From NCBI GenBank assembly GCA_037957365.1, contig JARHVA010002374.1, positions 1,548,501 to 1,612,500 on the forward strand: a stretch of 64,000 nucleotides of DNA, given 5' to 3'. Position 1 is the first letter of the stretch, and the number at the start of each line of letters is the position of its first letter. Under the pieces are notes generated by a model, which was not told the DNA's origin, searched no databases, and saw nothing but the letters and a program-made list of their open reading frames with translations. Positions 1 to 12,870 of the stretch are shown here, in pieces. Position numbers and translations under genes: made by a program. Origin of the DNA: Torreya grandis (Eukaryota > Streptophyta > Pinopsida > Cupressales > Taxaceae).

Positions 1-1986
1 TTGATGCTTATCTAAGGGTAATATGTAATATTTCACCATTATAAAATCGACCATACATCTTAATTCATTTCATTTTTCTAACCATGTTCTAGCTTACATC
101 TTCCAATAGCATGAGCTAACTTGTGAATATGCCAGACTATAGGGATTCATTTGGGGAAGAATTTAGAGGTTACTATAGGTAGAGATGTTTTTGAACATTA
201 TACTCACATTAATGACTTAATATAAAGTCACCAAGATCATCTCATGCCTATATAATCTCATCTCACACCTTGGAACTAATTACCACTCTCTATTCACCAA
301 ATACATTATAAGATCACTGTTTCACTTCAATCTCTATACTCATTTGGGCCTAAAAGGTATTGTATCTCTATGAGAATATTCATCAAGAATTTTTTACATT
401 TTAAGTCACTCAACCTAAATTCTCTTAACCAAACCATCATTCATATGTCAAAATGTGATCTTTCAAGGCCTAGACTACAAGTGGGAGGCCATTTAGGCTT
501 ACACAGGCTTCATAATCTCATACCATAGAAAGACACTATGCATGACATAGTTAATTTCAAAAAAGTTAAGGTAACAATATCTTCTAATAAATCTTCTTAC
601 TCTGCACCTTTGTGAATGGCAAGAAATAGTCATAACCATGTAGGTGAGTTGAGAATTCCATTCAAGTCCCTTTCAAAGGCTCTATCTATTTGTGTTACCT
701 TGAAAAACCTATCACAACTTCAAACTCCAATATTCATCAGTACTCAAACCTATTTAGACTTATTACTCTTGTTGGTCTCCATTTAAACTTTGACTGTAGC
801 AAAAGTTCTACTGCTTGGAACCTAGCTCTCTTAATAATGAAATTATAAGGAAACCTTGAATGTGTTATGTCCTTAGAGATGGTGGATACCTCTTACAAAG
901 TTCAAAGTACAAATTTAACTCCTCTCAAATCATTGACATTCAATTTTTGAAGTATACACAGTCAAAGTGCATACTACCTACATATGATAGTGAGAAATTG
1001 GGTCCATCAGGTTATGAAGATGTTCTACATGATAAATTGAGGTCTAAAAGACACATTACATTGAGGATTGATAAAAAACAAACTATTATCCCTTACTATA
1101 ACCCACTTATAGAGATATAAACTCTATAACTATGGAAAACCTATTTTGCATACCACTAATTGTTTACTACTAGCATAATGAGATGTTTTTTCCAATCTCT
1201 TTATCTTCACACTTGTAAACCATGTTATAAACATCATGAAGAGGATAAACCATATCTTCAAAAACACATACAACTCTTGGAATCATCAAAAAATTACATA
1301 TAGATGAGAAAACTAGAGGCCATGGGGATGAATAAGCATAATTTTGTCATCAACATTATTAAGCATGATTCATGGAGCACAGTATGTCAAGCTGAGAACT
1401 ATCAAACTAAAAAGAGCTAATGAAGTCTAATATCACTTAGAAAATGCATTTAGATCAACTCATCATGTATTATCCATACCAAGAGAAGACTGATTGACCC
1501 ATATGACCTTTTCTAGAAGAGAAATGAAGAAGATGAATTGGTTTTTTCTAGATTTTAACCTCTTATAACTTCTTAAGCATGGAATTGGACTAAGGGAACT
1601 TGAAAGGACACTCCTGAGCCTTCTTATGTGCCAAGTGTACTTTTCTTGTCTGTACAACTACCATTAACTTCCTAAACTATTATTATCTCCTCTTTTGGAT
1701 GTTGAACCTACATTACGTCAGTTATAGAACTAACTTCTGACACTTAACTAACATTTTAGATGTTAGAAAACACTTTTACACACTTGTATTCTTGTGGAAA
1801 TTATACAAGTCATTAAAAAGGCCAAAAATGTGACATAAGGAAATATTAATGTAAATGACCAAAATGACTAAGGTTAAATATATAAAATGCCCTTAAGCAT
1901 GACCATAAGACCATTTTATGACCTATAAAGACCCTATAGGAAGTTTGATGATATGACCTAATTTTTCCTAGAGTCAAATTTGGTTA
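1..1986 (-). repeat. 3' LTR of element A (partial)
   Basis: This is collinear with 8122-10113 from the first base of the window to about 1986, after which similarity stops abruptly (TTTGGTTA here against TTTAGTCA in the other copy). Substitutions are scattered and indels are small, which suggests an old insertion. It contains an 86-codon open stretch on the plus strand at 860-1120 that is also recognisable in the other LTR. Confidence 0.75.
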
Positions 1987-3189
1987 ATATTTTGATGATT
2001 TCTTAGGGGTGGCAACTTGTTATGCGAAAGACCAGTAACCTTCTCCTATCCATTGGGTTATGGAGTCACATATACACTACACTTGACATTGAAAATCCTT
2101 TTAAAGGACACCAAACACACCACACACAACAAGGAAATGAGCACAAGATAAGAAACAAACTCACACTTGTGTTCTCATGAACACTTAGGGAAAACACAAA
2201 CCAACTAAAAGCAAACACACCTATCCTAGTATATATAATACCTCAACACTCTTGAGGTGAAGAACCTATCATCTACATTATTTCAACTAGGGTCAAAGGT
2301 AATGTTCTTTATATCCTTTTTTATCTAAGAAAATAGATCCTCATATGGTGCATGATTGTCAATGAAAATTTGTTTGTGGAGGTAATCAAGAGACTTACCA
2401 TCTTTGTAGATTATTTTGACTAAAATTATCTCACTTTGAGCTCTTAATAACACTCCATCTAAATCACTTAGAGTATTATTTTATATGGCAGCCTTCCTGA
2501 AGTTTGGCATACTCATTTTACAGTCTTCAATTTTATCATTGGGGATCACTACAACATTCTCAACTTCATGTACACTCAAAACAAGATATATCTATTGTTA
2601 GAAGTCATCAATACAATGTTTAGATCTTCCAAGCACATCTTCATTCATCATGGTTAGTTCTTGCTCATCTAAGGTTTCAAACTCTTCTTCATACTACATT
2701 TCATATTCTACCAAGTGTGTTTCTTGCTTGATGGAGATCTCAAGTTCCTCCTTGTGTTCATGAAGAACATGATTGAACTTAACATTAGGTCAAAACTCAT
2801 CTTGAAGGACTAAAGGTTTGCTAAACTCCTCAAATTATTAGATAATGGAATAATATTTTTGCCACATGTCACCTACTTCTTCATTATTTTTATGCTCAAG
2901 AGTGTTTTTTTTGTTTTGCAGGCAGAATGAGCTACTCACTAAGACTGTCATGTTTTGATGTAGTTGGGATAATTGCATCACCATCCACATGCACAAGATA
3001 GTTTCCCAATGCAACTTATTCTATGATGTTGTCATGATCTTCCTCAAGGACTCCATCAATATTCTCATTAAGAATGTAAGTTCTAAGACCATTTTCTTTA
3101 AATCTACCTTGCTTAGCTTCTCACTCATCAAGATACAAATAAAATATGCTATCAAGGAGAGTTAGAGGTTCTTGATCACTAGGGTGGTC
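1987..3189 (-). pseudogene. Post-protease region of element A, acidic coding relic and 3' untranslated part
   Basis: Minus-strand translation between 3189 and about 2680 gives acidic, Glu-rich stretches interrupted by stops, similar in style to the acidic segment after Gag in element H. From about 2300 to 1987 no coding is visible, only a CA-rich stretch (2100-2230). Reverse transcriptase motifs expected after protease in an autonomous gypsy element are absent. Confidence 0.5.
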
Positions 3190-5269
3190 ATCTTATTCAA
3201 TCACATTGAAATTCATGTTAGAAGTGTAAGTCACATAAGTTTCAACATGAAAAATAAAAAGAGGTTTTGACTTGATTGTCACTTTTACACCATATCTAGT
3301 CTGAAAACCCATGTAGGACTAATCTGAAGTAAGATAACCTCCAATCTTAGTAGTAAACTCTCTAGATAAATAAAGTGAAAATTGAGGAGGTAAATATACC
3401 ACTAAAACATCCTAAGAAATGGTGAAGGTAGAACAAGCATGGAGAATCAATTTCAAAACTCTAATTACGCCAATGGTCTTGTCAGTTGACCCATCCAATT
3501 AGAGCACTCTTTTGGCATGGGGTTCATACTTCAAGTTCAGCTTGTCAGCTACCATCTTGGGCATGAAAAAAGTACTAGATCCAATATCAATGAGATATTT
3601 ATGCACCAAAAAATCTCTAATAATGATGGATATATATAATGGATGAGTTTTATCTACCTTTTTCTTGATTGACCCTCACTTGAATTCATGGTGTTTATCA
3701 AGGCTACCTCTCTTTGACTAGGCTATTTGGATTTTAAAATATTCTTGGATAGCTCTTCTTGAATTAGGTACATTTTTCCAAGTATATCCAAGGTATCCCA
3801 CATGGATACATTCACTTGATACCTCTTCATTTTCTCCACAATGTTAGTGAAAGGACCACTAACTCTTGCTTTCCAACTAGAAGCAATAACACTTCCTACA
3901 CCTTAAAAGTTTTGAGGTATGAAAACACTCCTAGTATTATGATCCCTTTGAGTTTCTTGTGAATTTATAAAAACACTAGACATACATGGTAATGTACTTG
4001 TTTTATCATTAATTAGAGAACCATTAGCAGTCCCTTAAATAACTTCAACTGCCTTCCTTTTGCTCCTTGTATTTGAAGCTATAGAACTTGTATCCATACT
4101 TGATTTCCCTTGATGATTGACTACATATGAGTCATATTGCTTCAAATTAAATATTATATCCCCCACTTTATCACCCTTACCATCATTTACTCCTCAATTT
4201 GACACTTCATCTTGAGTTATAGCTAGTATAGTCTATAAATTTACCATGAAGGCTTGGTTCAAGGTTTTATTTACATAGGGATATGGGTCATAAGGTTGAT
4301 TGTTATGATCTTGGGAAAGATTTTTTTGAGTAGGCACTAGTGACCTTGAGGTAAAAGGATCATTTGGATTGTAACCACTATATGGCTTAGATTGGACCAC
4401 CTATCCTTGACCTTGAGTATGACCTTGAAAAGGTAGTCTATTACCTTGATAGTTAGGATAGGATTGATTAGGTTGATAATGAATTTGAAAGGGATTGATT
4501 TTTTATTGTTGAATGAGCCTTCTTAGACCTAGTATCTCTTGATCCATATCTCTCATCCTCTCTTCTTCATTATATTTTCTTGGTTGACTAGGGGTAACAT
4601 ACTAATTTTTAGGTGCAGGAATAGGAGCAATAATAGGTATAGGAGTTTTCAAGTTAGAAAAAAGAGGCATGGGAGATCTTGGGTAAATATTCCCAACCTA
4701 AATCAAACAATTCTCTATGTTAATGATCACATTAGGTATTAGGTATAGTATCACCTCCCATAGATTGTATCATCATTGAAATGCCACTATCAAATTCTTT
4801 AAGTTAATAAAGGAAATCATGGTGAGTTTTTGGCCTTACCAAGATTGGGATTCTATCTCATGTCTTCTAAAATATTTTATTAAATTATTTAATGACTTAT
4901 TGAGGTTCTTTCCTAATGGTGGTTAGCTACTATGTTAGTGATAATTTGCCACTCTTGTCCTCAAATAAACTTCTCAATGTATCTCCTATCTCATCCCAAG
5001 TTGTGATTGATCCAGGTGCCAATGTTCCATACCAATCAAGATATTTTCCTTTGAAGGAGATATCCAACAACCTAATTATAATTTTATCCTCTATGATGTG
5101 ATGGATATTCTAGAAGTTAACAATAGTCCTTATATGCTCAATGGGTGTGATGCAAGACTCACTGGTATATGATGGAACACTTTTGAGGGTAGATATGGGA
5201 TATCATCATAGTGAGAAACATTTAGAGGTATATAACCATTAAAGGAAAAAAAAGATGGTTCCTTGCCAT
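3190..5269 (-). pseudogene. Gag-protease relic of element A
   Basis: Structural capsid protein and aspartic protease of a Ty3/gypsy element, broken by stops and at least one frameshift. A plausible start ATG is at 5269-5267. Gag core: residues read from about 5140 to 4920 include the family pattern ...YLDWYGTLAPGSITTWDE, the retrotransposon-gag signature (W-Y/F, L-x-PGSI-x-x-W). A Pro/Gln/Asn-rich linker follows at about 4500-4100. The protease lies near 3600-3450 with LIDIGSST, where the usual DTG/DSG is changed to DIG but the catalytic Asp is kept. The reading suggests one Gag-protease polyprotein. No zinc knuckle was found. Orientation of the whole element is set by this gene. Confidence 0.75.
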
Positions 5270-7242
5270 GGTGGCCTTAATACTTTCCAAGAATGGATGA
5301 ATCAAGAACTTTCTTATGGGACTGTGAGAAAGATAGGACCTCTTTAGATAGGGATGGGTGTACTCAAATTTACTTGCTTTGTAGTAATAACAAGGAAGCT
5401 ATTAAAATTAAAAAGGTATGCCTTTGGTGATAGACCTTGTGTGTACCTTAGGTGTGAAAGGGTGCACTAATTTACAACTAAGATTGAAACTTTGGAGTCA
5501 CCAAATGCTATAATAAGTTGACTATTATAGCTTTTATTATCAAAGATAGCATCCACCTTGAACAACCTTCATTTCATGTCTCACTAGGTGTGCCAAAACT
5601 ATTGTAGCCTAAAATTACACTCTAGATAAGTCAAGTAGATCTTCTAAATTTTAGGACAACATGAAACTATCTCCCTTAATAGACAAGCCACTAAAAGAGA
5701 TAAATCTCTAGGTTTGAAAGGGATAGCCCCCTTGATTTGTCTTTTAGGCTCACACTAAACTAACCTAATCACTATTGGGGGTGAAAAAGGATTAATAGAC
5801 ATAAAATAAACATATGATAATGAGGTGATACACCAAGACAACTCCACACAACACACTTGCATATGCACTTAAGAAAGAAAACTACTCAAACTAAATTCAA
5901 CCCTATGTCCTTCTAGTATAAGTATTTATCATAGAGGTAGATTATTATGCCTATCTAGAGGTGGGTGAAAATAAGGTCTGATATAAGACACAAATATTAC
6001 CTCTTACCCTTAAAGACACACTTAACAAACAATACACTTTATGAAACCTGTTAGAAGAGATCTCATTCACACAAACATGTAAGAGTAGACATGGAAGCAA
6101 GGAGAGAATTTTCATCACTTGTTAACACACAAATCACTTAACACATTCAAGTGAGATATTGTAGATAATGAAATAAAATTGGAAAATTTTATTCAAAGGC
6201 AAATGAGGTGTCAAAACTAGAAGGGCTTTTCCATATCAATTATGGATCTATTACAAAGCCAAAAAGGCTTAAGTTTATAGAACACATGAGAAGAGAGAGA
6301 AGAAGTGAAGCTCAAGGGTCACAAAACTAGGTTTCAAGCTTCAAAAAATATTTACAATGAAATTTAATGAAAAATAAAATGATTTAGGAGGTTGTTATGA
6401 ACACGTGTCAATCTCAAACATAGCACCTTCTTAAAGTTGGTGTAGTCCAGTCATTACTTTGCTTTGAAACTACCTTTATGATGATGAAGAGTTCACTTGA
6501 GTGTCTAAAACTCCCATAAGAATACTTAACACATATGGTCTATCATGAGAAGTTATATAATAGGTTAGTGCATTTCATCTACTCATCCTTAACTAATGTA
6601 TTCATCTTTGTCACCTATCATTCATTGTCAGTAGTCATTCATCACTAGTCTCCTAGGTATGTTCTCACATTTGTCATCAAATAAACTTGTAGTTTCTCAA
6701 ATAAATGCATTTAAAGGGTGTTATGAAAATAAAATTAATCTCATTTTTATTTTGGTCTATCAAATAGACCTAAATGAAGCTCGTAGAACACTTTTCACTT
6801 CCATCACTTGATAGTCATCTTACCTTCTCACTATTTGTTTAGATTAATTGTTATGAATTAGATATAAGTATTTTCATGTTCAACCAAGGTGATAAATGAA
6901 CAATAGGAGTTATTAAAAGTCCATAAGGACCTCCCACAATGATATTTATTTGCCCATTCTATTAGTCAACTATCAAACAACTCAAATCCTATAAGAAACA
7001 AAGAATTAGCCATGTTTATATAGATGATAGTATGGTGAAAGTGTATTTAAAAGAGACTAATAGATTTCAAAACATTTATAAGGTAATTTCATGGTCATTT
7101 TATCCTCTTGGAATCATTTTCAACCATATATTTACCCTTGGGTTCAAACCAAGCTTTTGAGAGGGTTTTAAGATGTTTAGACTGTAAAGATTTTTCATAA
7201 AATTTTGACATCCAACCTTAGAAAAAATTTCATAAATATTGA
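5270..7242 (-). other. Leader region of element A (no coding seen)
   Basis: This lies between the Gag start and the inner end of the right LTR and is AT-rich, with stops in all frames. In an LTR element it corresponds to the 5' untranslated leader. No primer binding site with a recognisable tRNA match was found next to the presumed LTR end near 7243. The real boundary may differ by tens of bases. Confidence 0.45.
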
Positions 7243-10113
7243 GTGTAATACCCCCTTTAACTCTTCTCAAGTGATTTATATGTCATGCACAAGGTCCGTA
7301 TAGGTATGAGCACTTAAACTTGGCTTCTTGAGCTCTTTCACACATTCTATGTACCCCTGAGATGATTTTGGGTCAAAATGACCAAATTGAGATAATTACC
7401 TACAAAAAATGGGTGTTTTGGAATATATACTCTCTCCTTAAGGTCATAAATTAGTTTATAAAATTCATTTGATGCTATAAGTGAGATTGGAAGCTATTAG
7501 GGTTCATTCTCAATTTAGGCCTATTAGGTTTGGACTACATACTTGTGTGTATGACCAATTATAGGTGATTACCAGGAATTTATGTTACCTTAAATAATTT
7601 TTCACATCCAAATAAATATCCCACATCATCTCATAGTGTTACAATCCTCCCCATCACATTCTCTTACCACTCATGTGCTCTACCTACAAGTTTGTCTTGA
7701 CTAGCAGCACCCTCTATCAGAGACAAAATAAAGGGCATATCCCTTATTCATAAGGTCAAAATGTAGCTATGGGAGTTTATAATAAGTATTTTATATGTTT
7801 TTTTAAAAATATCATAGCATTATCATGCTTTAAAAACCTTCAAACCTTTAAGTTTCCCAAAACTAGCTCACTAGGTCTGCAAGTTGTGCAGGATTTTGGT
7901 TGACTGTAGGTTGGGGTACAAAACTTAGTATTTTCCATATTTATCATATCCTTGAAGATCAAATGTAGTGTGATATGTCATTTTGATTATTTTTTTATAT
8001 GTTCATCCAATTAAAAACCCTTTTCTCACCTTCACCTAGCATCCTTCATTGCATGAACTAGTCTACATACTATGTCACAACTATATGTGTGTATTTAGAA
8101 TCTCTAAAGTTGTTATAGGTATTGATGCTTATCTTAGGGCCATATGTGTGTACCATTATGTAAGTGAATATATATATTAATTAATTTCATGTGTTTTACC
8201 ATGTTCTAGCTTACATCTTCCACTAGCATGAGCTAACTTATGAATATGTCAGACTAAAGGGATTCATTTGGGGAAGAAGTTGGAGGTTTCTTGTAAGTGA
8301 AGATGTTTTTGAAAATTTTACTCACATTCCTAACTTCCTTTGAATTCATCAATATCATCTCATGCATGGATAATCTCATCTCACACCTTGGAACTAAGTA
8401 CCACTCTCTATTCACCAAATACATTATAAGACCAATGTTTCACTACAAGCTCTATACTCATTTGGGCCTAAAAGGTATTGTAGTTATCTGAGCATATTCA
8501 ATAAGAATTATTTGAGTTTTAAGTCACCCAAACCTCATTTTCTTGACCAAACTATCATTCATATGTCAAAAATGTGATCTTCTAAGGCTTAGACTATAAG
8601 TGGGAGTCCATTTAGGTTTACACAGGTTTCATAATCTCATATCATAGAAAGACATTGTATAAGACATAGTTCCTTTTGGATATGTTAAGGTAACAATCTC
8701 CTCTAAGCAATATTCTTACTCTGCACCTTTGTAAATAGAAATAAATAGCTATAACCACATAGGTGACTTGAGAACTCCATTTACATCCATTTCAAAAGCT
8801 CAGTCCATTTGTGTTACGTTGAGAAACCTATCACAACTTCAAACTCCAATATTCATCAACACTTAGACCTCTATAGCCTTCTTACTCTTGTTGGTCTCGA
8901 TTTAAACTTTAACTATAGAAAAAATTATACCACTTTAAACATAGCTCTATTTTCACTAAAAGTATAGGGAAACCTTGAATGTGTTATGGCCTTAGAGATT
9001 ATGGATACCTCTTGTAGAGTTCAGAGTATAACTTGAACTCCTCTGAAATCATTGACATTCAATTTCTAAAGTATACACAGTCAAAGTGCATACTACCTAC
9101 ATATGACAGTGAGAGAATAGGTCCATTAGGTTATGAAAATGTTGTACATGATCGACTGAGGTTTATAAGACATTTTTCACTAAGGATTAATGTAAAAAAA
9201 ATTATTATCCCTTACTCTAACCCACTGATAGAGATATGAACTTTGTAACTATAGAAACCTTATTTTATAGATAACTGAGTGTTCACTACTGGCACAATGA
9301 GATGTTTCTTCCAATATCTTTATCTTCACACTTGAAAACCATTTTAGAAACATCATGAAGATGATAAACCATTTCTTAAAAAACTTATAAAACTCTTTAA
9401 ATCATCAAACAACTGCATATATATGAGAAAATCAGAGGCCATGGGGATGAATAAGTAAAATTGAGTCATCAACATTCTTAAGGATGATTCATGGAGCATG
9501 GTATGTTAAATCAAGAACTATCAACCTAAAAAGGAATATAATGAAGTATATTATCACTTGGAAAATATATTTAGCTCAACTCATCTTGTACTGTCTATAC
9601 CAAGAGAAGATCGATTGACCTATATGACCTTTTCTAGGAGTGTGATGAAGAAGATGAACCAATTTTTTCTAGATTTGAACCTATCATGACTTATTAATAT
9701 TGGAAATGGATTTATGGAACTTTAAGGGACACTCCTAAGCCTTCTCATGTGCCAAGTTTACTTTCCTTGTTCTTACAACTACCCTTAACTACCTGAACTA
9801 TTGTTATCTCCTCTTTTGGACATTGAACCTGCATTATGTCAGTTACAAAACTAAATTATGACACTCAACTAACATATTGGACATTATAAAACACTTTTAC
9901 ACAATTGGATTAGTTTGGGAATTGTAAAATTCATTAGAAAGGCCAAAAAGGTGACATAACAAAATATTAAGATAATGACTAAAATGACTAAGGTTAAACA
10001 TATCAAGTGACCTTAAGCATGACAATGAAACCATTTTATGACCTATAAAGACCCTATAGGAAGTTTGAATATATATTGGTTGACCTAATTTGTCCTAGGT
10101 TCAAATTTAGTCA
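7243..10113 (-). repeat. 5' LTR of element A
   Basis: Bases 8122-10113 match 1-1986. The part 7243-8121 is assigned to the LTR because it begins TGTAATACCCCC, a typical gypsy LTR terminus, and the matching left part would lie outside the window. The outer end is TTTAGTCA at 10113, giving TG...CA termini on the minus strand. Confidence 0.65.
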
Positions 10114-10381
10114 ATAATAAATCCATTTAGATATTTCTCACAATACCAACCTTCTATGTAATAATCACAGTTGTATAGCTTTTGTGAAAAATCTAGTGTA
10201 ACACCAATGAACTAGCATATTAAAGTTCATGTGCATTTATTCAAGATAAAGTCCTCAATTATGATTTGTATTTTTCCTAAAAATTAAAAAGTGATAGACA
10301 TCTTCACAAAACCAAATGGTGATACCAAGTTTTGTAAGTTTTGTATAATGCTAAGCCTCTCAGAGTTGCCATTGAGGGGAG
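10114..10381 (+). pseudogene. Copia RNase H C-terminal fragment (element G)
   Basis: Plus-strand translation gives the end of a Ty1/copia RNase H. Around 10160-10240 it reads like the family pattern DNQS-(C)I-A-L-x-K-N-P-V-x-H-x-R-x-K-HIE with the catalytic Asp changed to Asn. At 10294-10313 it reads IDIFTKP, the highly conserved copia C-terminal motif (ADIFTKPL). Frameshifts and stops interrupt it. It is directly followed by a polypurine tract and an LTR, as expected for copia element order (integrase, RT, RNase H, PPT, LTR). Its upstream part is missing because element A abuts it at 10113. Confidence 0.75.
10371..10381 (+). other. Polypurine tract of copia element G
   Basis: ATTGAGGGGAG lies immediately before the LTR start TGTGCATG. 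This matches the form of copia polypurine tracts (TTGAGGGGGAGTGTT). In reverse transcription it would prime plus-strand DNA synthesis. Confidence 0.7.
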
Positions 10382-11227
10382 TGTGCATGACAATGTCACT
10401 TCCTAACAACCATGTGTTTCTTTCTTCTTCTCTATACTTATTCTCATTTTAAATCATTTTAATTTATCACTTTAGGTGATTTTGGTAAACTTCATGTGGA
10501 ATTTTTACATTATACCCAATATTTAGAAGCATGGAGGTCCTTGTGTTATAAAAGGATCCAAAAATGCTTGGTTGATTATTCATAATAAACTATGAGATGT
10601 AGTCTCACAATCATGCTAGCCTAAACTTAATCTAAGTATTTTATGGATTATAATTCATTTTATTTAAAATGGTGATTTTGTCATGTTGAATGTTTTTAAA
10701 TCCTTCAAAATTTCACATTCCTATTAAAATCATTATAATTGACTCATGGAGTATAATTCCTTTATTAAGGTGACTATGGCATGTATCCCCACTTAACAAT
10801 AATGGGGTGTGTTATAGCATTTAATACTTAAGTTGTGCCTTAATTAGACCCTTAACATATTTAGGTTAATTAAATAATAATGTTTTATTATTTTTAAAAT
10901 GGGTTAAAAAAATCATGTAAATAAATATAATAAAATATATTTTTAATTACCATTGGGTTCCGCAAAGAAAGATTTTAATCCATTGGTTACAATAGTCCAC
11001 CTCCACACCCCAATATAAAAAGGGTTTTACCTCTCAATAAAATCATATCAATACACAATAGTATTTTTTAATAGTGTGATTATTGTTATATATGAGTTTT
11101 ATGAAGGTTCTGTGAAGATGGTTCTGAGAAAAAGTGAGAGGTTGAAGGATTTTGTATTAGGTGAAAGTTTCCCAATTATATGAATAAATCAAGATTGTAG
11201 TTTTTTATCTCTTTGAGGTTTTTCACA
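10382..11227 (+). repeat. 3' LTR of copia element G
   Basis: It starts TGTGCATG after the polypurine tract and most likely ends TTTTTCACA at 11227, giving TGTG...CACA inverted termini and a length of 846 bp. Only one LTR is in the window, so the ends are judged from the flanking polypurine tract and from the resumption of element C reverse transcriptase on its right. Confidence 0.6.
11014..11042 (+). promoter_or_regulatory. LTR promoter TATA box and poly(A)-type signal
   Basis: TATAAAAA at 11014 inside a CACCCCAATATAAAAAGGG context, with AATAAA at about 11037, fits the U3/R boundary of a plant copia LTR. Activity is not implied. Confidence 0.45.
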
Positions 11228-11860
11228 TTAAAATCATGTGTTCATTGACCTATGTACCTTTTCCCTTAATTATACATCTAGATCCATATATATGTTTGCA
11301 TTGCATATAATGTATTTTATCAAAGCCTCTATTATAAATAACATAGCCCAATAGCTTGCTTTCAATAACCATGAATATACACTTATTTGGGTTCAAAAAG
11401 ATATCATGTTCTCTACATCTTTGTAAGACCATTCTTAATTATTTTTCATGATATTTTTAGTTCTTATAAAATATAGTCAAATCATCCATATAAATCATAA
11501 TATACTTACCAATCATATCCTTGAATGCAATGTATATGGCATGTTGAAATGTAACACCCACATTGATTAAACTGAATGGCATTCTATTGTATGTGAAGGT
11601 TCCCAAATTTTTGGTGAATTTTTTCTTGATTATGTCTTCATATTTTACCAAAATTGATTATATCTAGAATACCTATCCAAAAATAACATTATTTGTGGAC
11701 CATTCATAATTTGTAACACCTCATCTAGTAAAGGCAATGGGTAATTATATTTTTTTGAAGCTCGATTCAGGTTTCTAATATCCACACATAAGTGTATCTC
11801 TCCACTCTTTATCCATGTAGGAATAATATTTTCCACCCACATGGACTACTTGATAGGAAA
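11228..11860 (-). pseudogene. Reverse transcriptase relic of element C (Ty3/gypsy)
   Basis: Copies element RNA into DNA. Minus-strand translation gives, in order, EIHLCVDIRNLNRASKKYNY (the palm entry motif, at about 11800), a block ending in a YSRYNQ-type motif, TFTYNRMPFSLINVGVTFQ, then the catalytic YMDD (about 11490), and CREHDIFLNPNKCIF-type sequence near 11400. The two catalytic Asp residues are retained, but the gene is split over frames and ends where the copia LTR begins. The rest of the domain and any integrase would lie left of the window. Sequence style is that of plant Tat-like gypsy elements. Confidence 0.85.
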
Positions 11861-12096
11861 TATAATCTTGGTTGATAATAACTTATGCACTTGCTTGAAG
11901 ATTAAAGGCTCGAGCAAAGGATTCATAGGCTTCTATCTCTAATAAAATTTCTTGACTCCTAGTTTTAGAGGAATACTATGAGTGAGTATTGAAGTGTCAA
12001 ATATTTTAATATCTTCATAACTCAAAGATATTACATCTTTGTAGTAATTCAATTATTATCCAAGTCTATGCTTCTTCATTTCAGTATAACTTGTGC

Positions 12097-12483
12097 CTAG
12101 GAGCACTTTCTTTTAATCATTTGCATTCCCAATATTAATGGCTCATGTAGCATACCTTTGGAATGAGATGACTTATATTTCTTACCTTGATAGTACATGA
12201 CAAATAGCCTTTCCAAAGAGACCATAACTTTCATAGTGTTATTTATTTTCAAGTTTAACATGCCTTCTTCATCTAGCTTAAACTCATATTTATCAACTTC
12301 ATCAATAATTTTAGATTTAAATACATCTATGTTCATGATGAATTTAATAATATGATGATTATCATTAAACACTTGAAAATTTTTGATATTATCTGGGATA
12401 GAAGGAATGAAAATTAATTCTATTGAAAACCTCTTCAAGCTAGAATTATAAATTGGATCTAAATTACTTGTGGTTGTTGCCAA
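12097..12483 (-). pseudogene. Element C linker between RNase H and reverse transcriptase
   Basis: A 128-codon open stretch on the minus strand continues in frame order from the RNase H domain. It contains the SIELIF-x-PSIPDN-x-x-x-FQVF pattern that follows the RNase H domain in Tat-like plant gypsy elements. It then runs towards the N-terminal part of the reverse transcriptase at about 11950. No catalytic residues are expected here. Confidence 0.7.
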
Positions 12484-12870
12484 AACATCTGCTAAGTGAA
12501 TCCTCCTATGAGGTATTATTTGTATGTTGAATGAATCAAAGTCCTATATTAAATTCTATACTTTGTTATGGTACCTTGACAAGCATTTGTCATTATAAGT
12601 GTAGTGGTTTTTAACTTGCTTAATCATAACCTCTGAATCATCTAACACCTTCAAATATTTGAGTTTCTTCCTAAGAGAAAAATGAAGTCCATGAATTAAC
12701 GCTTCATATTCAAAAAAATTATTAGTATAAACAAATTGAAACATGAATGCAGCCAAATAAGATCTTCCCCTTAGGTTGATAAGTTCATTTTCAGTACCAT
12801 AACCTTTTTTAGACTTAAAACCATTAAATTTTAAATTTTAAACATGATTTTCAATTATTTATTGTTGACC
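12484..12870 (-). pseudogene. RNase H relic of element C, located upstream of the reverse transcriptase
   Basis: Degrades RNA in the RNA:DNA hybrid. Minus-strand translation shows an FNGFKSKKGYG segment near 12820 (the first catalytic Asp of the usual FDGS is Asn here), then EYEALIHGL near 12720 (Glu kept), DDSEVMIKQVKNHY near 12640 (Asp kept), and a LADVLATTTS segment near 12480 (last Asp kept). The form resembles the archaeal-type RNase H of plant Tat elements rather than the standard gypsy RNase H, which should lie after the reverse transcriptase. Transcription order is protease, this domain, then reverse transcriptase. Confidence 0.8.

Larger units (their letters stand above)
1..10113 (-). 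mobile_element. Element A: Ty3/gypsy-type LTR element carrying only gag and protease, left end cut by window edge
   Basis: Bases 1-1986 and 8122-10113 are a diverged direct repeat of nearly equal length (1986 and 1992 bp), which I read as the two LTRs. The region between them has Gag and aspartic-protease relics on the minus strand, so the right copy is the 5' LTR. No reverse transcriptase, RNase H or integrase is recognisable between protease and the left LTR, so the element is non-autonomous. The right LTR probably starts near 7243 at a TGTAATACCC end, which would put about 880 bp of the left LTR outside the window. I found no convincing primer binding site or polypurine tract. On its right A abuts a copia RNase H fragment, suggesting that A inserted into that copia element. 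Confidence 0.75.

Noticed and set aside
1987..5990. Possible further repeat pair inside A (CA-rich stretch at 2100-2290 against 5820-5940)
   Set aside because: The likeness is limited to low-complexity CA-rich sequence and a few short words, too weak to call.
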